Shown one piece after another: positions 5,767-6,575 of a stretch of DNA of 6,575 nt. Source of the DNA: Oscillospiraceae bacterium (GTDB lineage: Bacteria > Bacillota > Clostridia > Oscillospirales > Oscillospiraceae); contig JAHHSM010000094.1 in the NCBI GenBank assembly GCA_020025175.1, positions 1 to 6,575 on the forward strand. Direction: 5' to 3'. Both the position numbers and the translations under genes were made by a program. The notes beneath the pieces were generated by a model, which searched no databases, was not told the origin of the DNA, and saw only the letters and a program-made list of their open reading frames with translations. Each line of letters opens with the position of its first letter. Within the stretch, counting starts at the first letter, position 1.

Positions 5767-6575
5767 CTAATCGGACAAAAGCTTTCGGATATCACTGGGA
5801 GAAGTTCCAAAATAGTCCTTAAATGCAACGGAAAATTTGCTGGTGTTGGAATATCCTACTTTGTTTGCAATGTCGGTAATACTGTGGCTGGTTTGCAAAA
5901 GCATTTTTTCCGCCTCTTTCAGACGAATTTTTCGTAAATACGTGTATACCGGCATACCATAGACCGCTTTGAACGAAGTTTTCAAAGTGGAAACAGATAT
6001 TTGATGCTGGTTTGCGATATCTGTGAGCGTGACTTGTGCGTCAAAATGATGTTCCAGATATTCTTTGACAGCAGCCATTTGATTGATTTTTTGTTTGGGC
6101 ATATACTGTGTGCCCTGCTCTATGGCGGCTTTTTGTATATCATACATTTTGCAGAAAACCTCTGCGGTTTTGAGCTTTATCAGCTTGTAATCAATGCTGC
6201 TGCAGCTGCGGCAAAACATTGCCAGAGTATTTACGACCAAGCTCTCCACTTTTTTGGAAGTGAATTTACCATCCTTGGAGATATACGGCTCCCGGATATA
6301 GCAGTCAAATTCCTGATCTGCAAAAAATTCGGAAAAATACTGATTCAGCTTATTGATATCACAAATCACCGTAACCCCTATATATGTGCCGTTGGTGGAG
6401 GTGATTCTTCGATAGCCGTGATTGTTGCAGTCAAGGATATAACCACCGTTGGAGATAGCGTTTTTCTGCATTTCATCGCCGGATAAAATCCCGCCGCCGC
6501 TATAGCAGTAGTGCAGGGAAATAGTTTCGGCAGTATGTGGTACGGATCTATAAAAATTCCAATTATGAATTGTAT
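5767..6575 (-). CDS. AraC-family transcriptional regulator, 5' end beyond the window
   Basis: A DNA-binding regulator with an N-terminal sensing region and the C-terminal double helix-turn-helix domain of the AraC/XylS family. The frame is open from the right edge (268 codons visible); the ATG at 6471 is internal, since 34 in-frame codons without a stop precede it. The first helix-turn-helix (LTDIANQHQISVSTLKTSF) covers about 5962-6030 and the second (ITDIANKVGYSNTSKFSVAF) about 5809-5883, followed by the typical FGTSPSDIRK ending. The N-terminal region contains several cysteines, including FCRSC (C-x2-C), which could be structural or redox-sensitive, though this is speculation. The ligand is not evident. 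The gene reads towards the phosphatase and stops 22 bases before that gene's likely promoter, so it is a candidate regulator of it. The family is certain; the target is inferred. Confidence 0.92.
   Translation of the reverse strand, partial: TIHNWNFYRSVPHTAETISLHYCYSGGGILSGDEMQKNAISNGGYILDCNNHGYRRITSTNGTYIGVTVICDINKLNQYFSEFFADQEFDCYIREPYISKDGKFTSKKVESLVVNTLAMFCRSCSSIDYKLIKLKTAEVFCKMYDIQKAAIEQGTQYMPKQKINQMAAVKEYLEHHFDAQVTLTDIANQHQISVSTLKTSFKAVYGMPVYTYLRKIRLKEAEKMLLQTSHSITDIANKVGYSNTSKFSVAFKDYFGTSPSDIRKLLSD

Noticed and set aside
6001..6486. A 161-codon open frame on the + strand opposite the AraC-type gene
   Set aside because: It is antisense to a recognised helix-turn-helix protein and has no recognised domain.

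Overview
The window looks like a chromosomal segment of an anaerobic Clostridia-type Firmicute, most likely a gut butyrate producer. The evidence is a butyryl-CoA:acetate CoA-transferase-type gene, strong GGAGG-like ribosome binding sites, a Gram-positive lipoprotein signal on the phosphatase, a TTG start, and moderate GC with AT-rich intergenic spaces. I cannot assign a genus from the sequence alone. No mobile element, CRISPR array, tRNA or rRNA is visible.

Layout. Positions 1-1704 (+ strand) hold the 3' part of the CoA-transferase gene, followed after 16 bases by a radical SAM gene with its own good ribosome binding site. A very strong hairpin at 1717-1751 ends this unit. From there to the right edge every gene is on the - strand. 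In transcription order these are an AraC-family regulator that runs off the right edge (5767-6575), a secreted lipoprotein alkaline phosphatase (3968-5527), a YibE/F-like multipass membrane protein (2653-3873, TTG start), and a short-chain dehydrogenase/reductase (1811-2590). The two units converge on the hairpin, which has T-rich flanks on both sides and probably serves both.

How the genes fit together. The CoA-transferase would make butyrate from butyryl-CoA and acetate at the end of butyrate fermentation. The radical SAM protein is probably co-transcribed with it, but its reaction is unknown. On the - strand the phosphatase, membrane protein and dehydrogenase have gaps of 94 and 62 bases with no convincing terminator, so they may form one operon. 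The best-looking promoter lies just after the araC-type gene, about 190-220 bases before the phosphatase start. Its -10 is a perfect TATAAT and its spacer is filled by two tandem copies of a 10-base word at 11-base period, an arrangement reminiscent of PhoB/PhoP-type phosphate boxes. Phosphate control, control by the adjacent AraC-type regulator, or both are plausible but not proven.

Most worth a second look are the tandem-repeat promoter and its long leader with a distant inverted repeat of the -10 region, the non-canonical CX4CX2C cluster motif of the radical SAM protein, the long insertion in the phosphatase, and the hairpin between the phosphatase and the membrane protein. I see no clear sign of a wholly new system.
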